A DNA stretch of 48,517 bases from Nanobdellota archaeon. Its GTDB lineage: Archaea; Nanobdellota; Nanobdellia; Parvarchaeales; Parvarchaeaceae. Both the position numbers and the translations under genes were made by a program. Shown here one piece after another: positions 46,901-48,517 of the stretch (position 1 is the stretch's first letter; every line of letters begins with the position of its first letter). The stretch spans positions 1 to 48,517 of the forward strand of contig JAKAVT010000007.1 of NCBI GenBank assembly GCA_021817165.1, in the 5' to 3' direction. The notes beneath the pieces are model-generated. The model was given only the letters and a program-made list of their open reading frames with translations, was not told where the DNA came from and ran no database searches.

Positions 46901-47470
46901 ATGCAGCCTTTGGAAGATTTACTTAAAACGACGGACAAGGAGAAAGGCAGTGCAATAATCGTCCTTGGTGGAAATGACGAAAGGTTCAGAAAAAGGCTGG
47001 AAAAGGCGATAGAGATATACGAAGAGAACAATGATTCCTTCCTGCTCATAGCCGGACAAAACATACATTCTGACGAGAATACGATTAAACTGCTTGAAGG
47101 CCGGGATTTTTTGTACGAAAACAATTCTGTAAACACGTATGACAATGCCGTCAATTCATTCGAAATACTCCGCACAATAAGGGCACAGAACACTTTCAAT
47201 TTTCTAAACGAAGACTATGCAAGTTACTGCAAGGATTTCTCCGACGTAATTATTGTCACCGATACTTTGCACATGCCAAGGGCAAAAAGGTATTTCTCGA
47301 AGGTGTTTAACGACGCATATGACATCTCTTTCATAAAGGTACACGAGGATAAAAAAGATCTGGCGAATAAACTGATTTATGAGGGAATCGGCTATTTCCT
47401 TTCGTTCCTTCCGAATAAATACTTAAACTTTGCAAAGTCTGTAAAGCAGAGATATTTCCCGAGGCTTTAA
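46901..47470 (+). CDS. YdcF/SanA-like (DUF218) protein
   Basis: 'AIIVLGGNDERFRKRLEKAIEIYEENNDSFLLIAGQN', 'SVNTYDNAVNSFEILR', 'IIVTDTLHMPRAKRYFSKVF'. Confidence 0.85.
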   Translation: MQPLEDLLKTTDKEKGSAIIVLGGNDERFRKRLEKAIEIYEENNDSFLLIAGQNIHSDENTIKLLEGRDFLYENNSVNTYDNAVNSFEILRTIRAQNTFNFLNEDYASYCKDFSDVIIVTDTLHMPRAKRYFSKVFNDAYDISFIKVHEDKKDLANKLIYEGIGYFLSFLPNKYLNFAKSVKQRYFPRL

Positions 47471-47491
47471 TGACGCTGCGTAAAACAGCAA

Positions 47492-47500
47492 GTATAAATA
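47492..47500 (+). promoter_or_regulatory. TATA box upstream of the EF-2 gene
   Basis: 'gtataaata' upstream of a leader with an SD-like 'aaaggtgg' before ATG 47551. Confidence 0.5.
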
Positions 47501-47550
47501 GTATAAATTACAAAACTTAAAAATAACGATAAAACCAAAGGTGGATTTAA

Positions 47551-48517
47551 ATGCCTGAAAAAGAATCTTTGACTGAGAAAGTGATGAGGCTGATGAACCA
47601 GCAGGACCGCATCAGAAACATAGGGGTTATAGCCCACGTAGACCACGGTAAAACAACAACCTGTGATACCCTGCTTGCCGGTTGTGGAATGCTTTCTGAG
47701 GAAAAGGCCGGCAAACAGCTTTACCTTGATTCCGAAAAAATAGAGCAGGAAAGGCAGATGACTGTTAAATCATCAAACGTAAACATGGTTTACGAAAGAA
47801 GCGAAAACGACGAGTACCTTATCAACCTTATAGATACGCCGGGGCACGTAGACTTTGGAGGGCATGTCACAAGGGCAATAAGGGCGATAGACGGTGCCAT
47901 AGTAGTAATGGATTCGGTTGAAGGAGTGATGCCGCAGACTGAGATGGTATTAAAGCAGGCATTGAGAGACAAGGTTAAACCTATACTATATATTAATAAG
48001 ATTGACAGACTCATAACTGAAATGCGTTTTTCTCCTGAAGACATGCAGAAGCATTTAGTTAAACTTATAACGCAGATCAATTCATTTATAAACGATTTGG
48101 CACCCGATGACGTTAAGGGAAAGTGGCAGGTTGCCGTGCAGGACAATACGGTTGCATTCGGCGCTTCCAGAGACAACTGGGCACTGTCTTTCAAGAGGAT
48201 GAAGGACACTGGTTTGTCATTCAAGGACGTGTACGAAACTTACACCTCCAATGATAAAGAGAAGATAAAAGAGCTTTCAAAGAAAACGCCGGTCCACAAG
48301 GTACTGCTTGACATGGTCATAGAACACCTTCCCAATCCGGTAGAGGCGCAAAAATATAGGATACCGATAGTATGGCACGGAGAATTGGACAGCGATGTTG
48401 GCAAATCACTGATAGCATGCGATCCAAACGGGCCTTTGATGATTTCAGTTACAAACATAGAAATAGACCCGCAGGCTGGAGAAATAGCGGTCGGCAGGAT
48501 ATTCTCCGGAAAGATTG
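47551..48517 (+). CDS. fusA: translation elongation factor 2 (5' part, truncated by window edge)
   Basis: Own translation: MPEKESLTEKVMRLMNQQDRIRNIGVIAHVDHGKTTTCDTLLAGCGMLSEEKAG...LINLIDTPGHVDFGGHVTRAIRAIDGAIVV; open to the window end, absent from ORF track. Confidence 0.95.
   Translation, partial: MPEKESLTEKVMRLMNQQDRIRNIGVIAHVDHGKTTTCDTLLAGCGMLSEEKAGKQLYLDSEKIEQERQMTVKSSNVNMVYERSENDEYLINLIDTPGHVDFGGHVTRAIRAIDGAIVVMDSVEGVMPQTEMVLKQALRDKVKPILYINKIDRLITEMRFSPEDMQKHLVKLITQINSFINDLAPDDVKGKWQVAVQDNTVAFGASRDNWALSFKRMKDTGLSFKDVYETYTSNDKEKIKELSKKTPVHKVLLDMVIEHLPNPVEAQKYRIPIVWHGELDSDVGKSLIACDPNGPLMISVTNIEIDPQAGEIAVGRIFSGKI

Noticed and set aside
1-48517. CRISPR arrays, IS elements, rRNA genes and prophage genes
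   Set aside because: None seen: no regularly spaced identical repeats with unique spacers, no transposase-like ORFs, no rRNA stretches and no capsid, terminase or integrase motifs.

Overview
This window looks like a compact, AT-rich archaeal chromosome segment. Gene content (split KEOPS genes kae1 and bud32, aCPSF1, FEN1, PolB, Rpo7/Spt4, archaeal ribosomal proteins, class III signal peptides of the 'SAVEALMTYGW' type) suggests a DPANN lineage such as Micrarchaeota/ARMAN; that placement is inference. I call about 50 protein genes, two tRNAs (Ala-GGC and Leu-CAG) and the 5' part of an EF-2 gene running off the right edge. Housekeeping blocks: diphthamide (dph5, dph6), replication (fen, polB), translation/KEOPS (rpo7-spt4-S24e-S27ae-kae1-TGS-bud32-S15-S3ae), proteasome beta, aCPSF1, GlyRS and GlmS. 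Accessory or unexplained parts: (i) a 1392-aa repeat surface protein beside a prepilin peptidase, followed after dph5 by five co-oriented membrane-anchored ectodomain genes; (ii) three tandem, divergent paralogous multi-TM proteins at 21.1-22.9 kb; (iii) a tandem pair of paralogous soluble proteins with no recognised family at 40.8-41.9 kb; (iv) an AbiEi/AbiEii-like toxin-antitoxin pair at 42.5-44.1 kb; (v) unusual architectures (wHTH + S-layer-like domain, RHH + nucleotidyltransferase, TGS protein with a collapsed GTPase domain, secreted Lon-type protease without ATPase, RecA-like protein without Walker A); (vi) two microORFs missed by the ORF track, a 15-aa Lys-rich peptide and a 31-aa acidic peptide. 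All calls come from reading the sequence; no database search was run.
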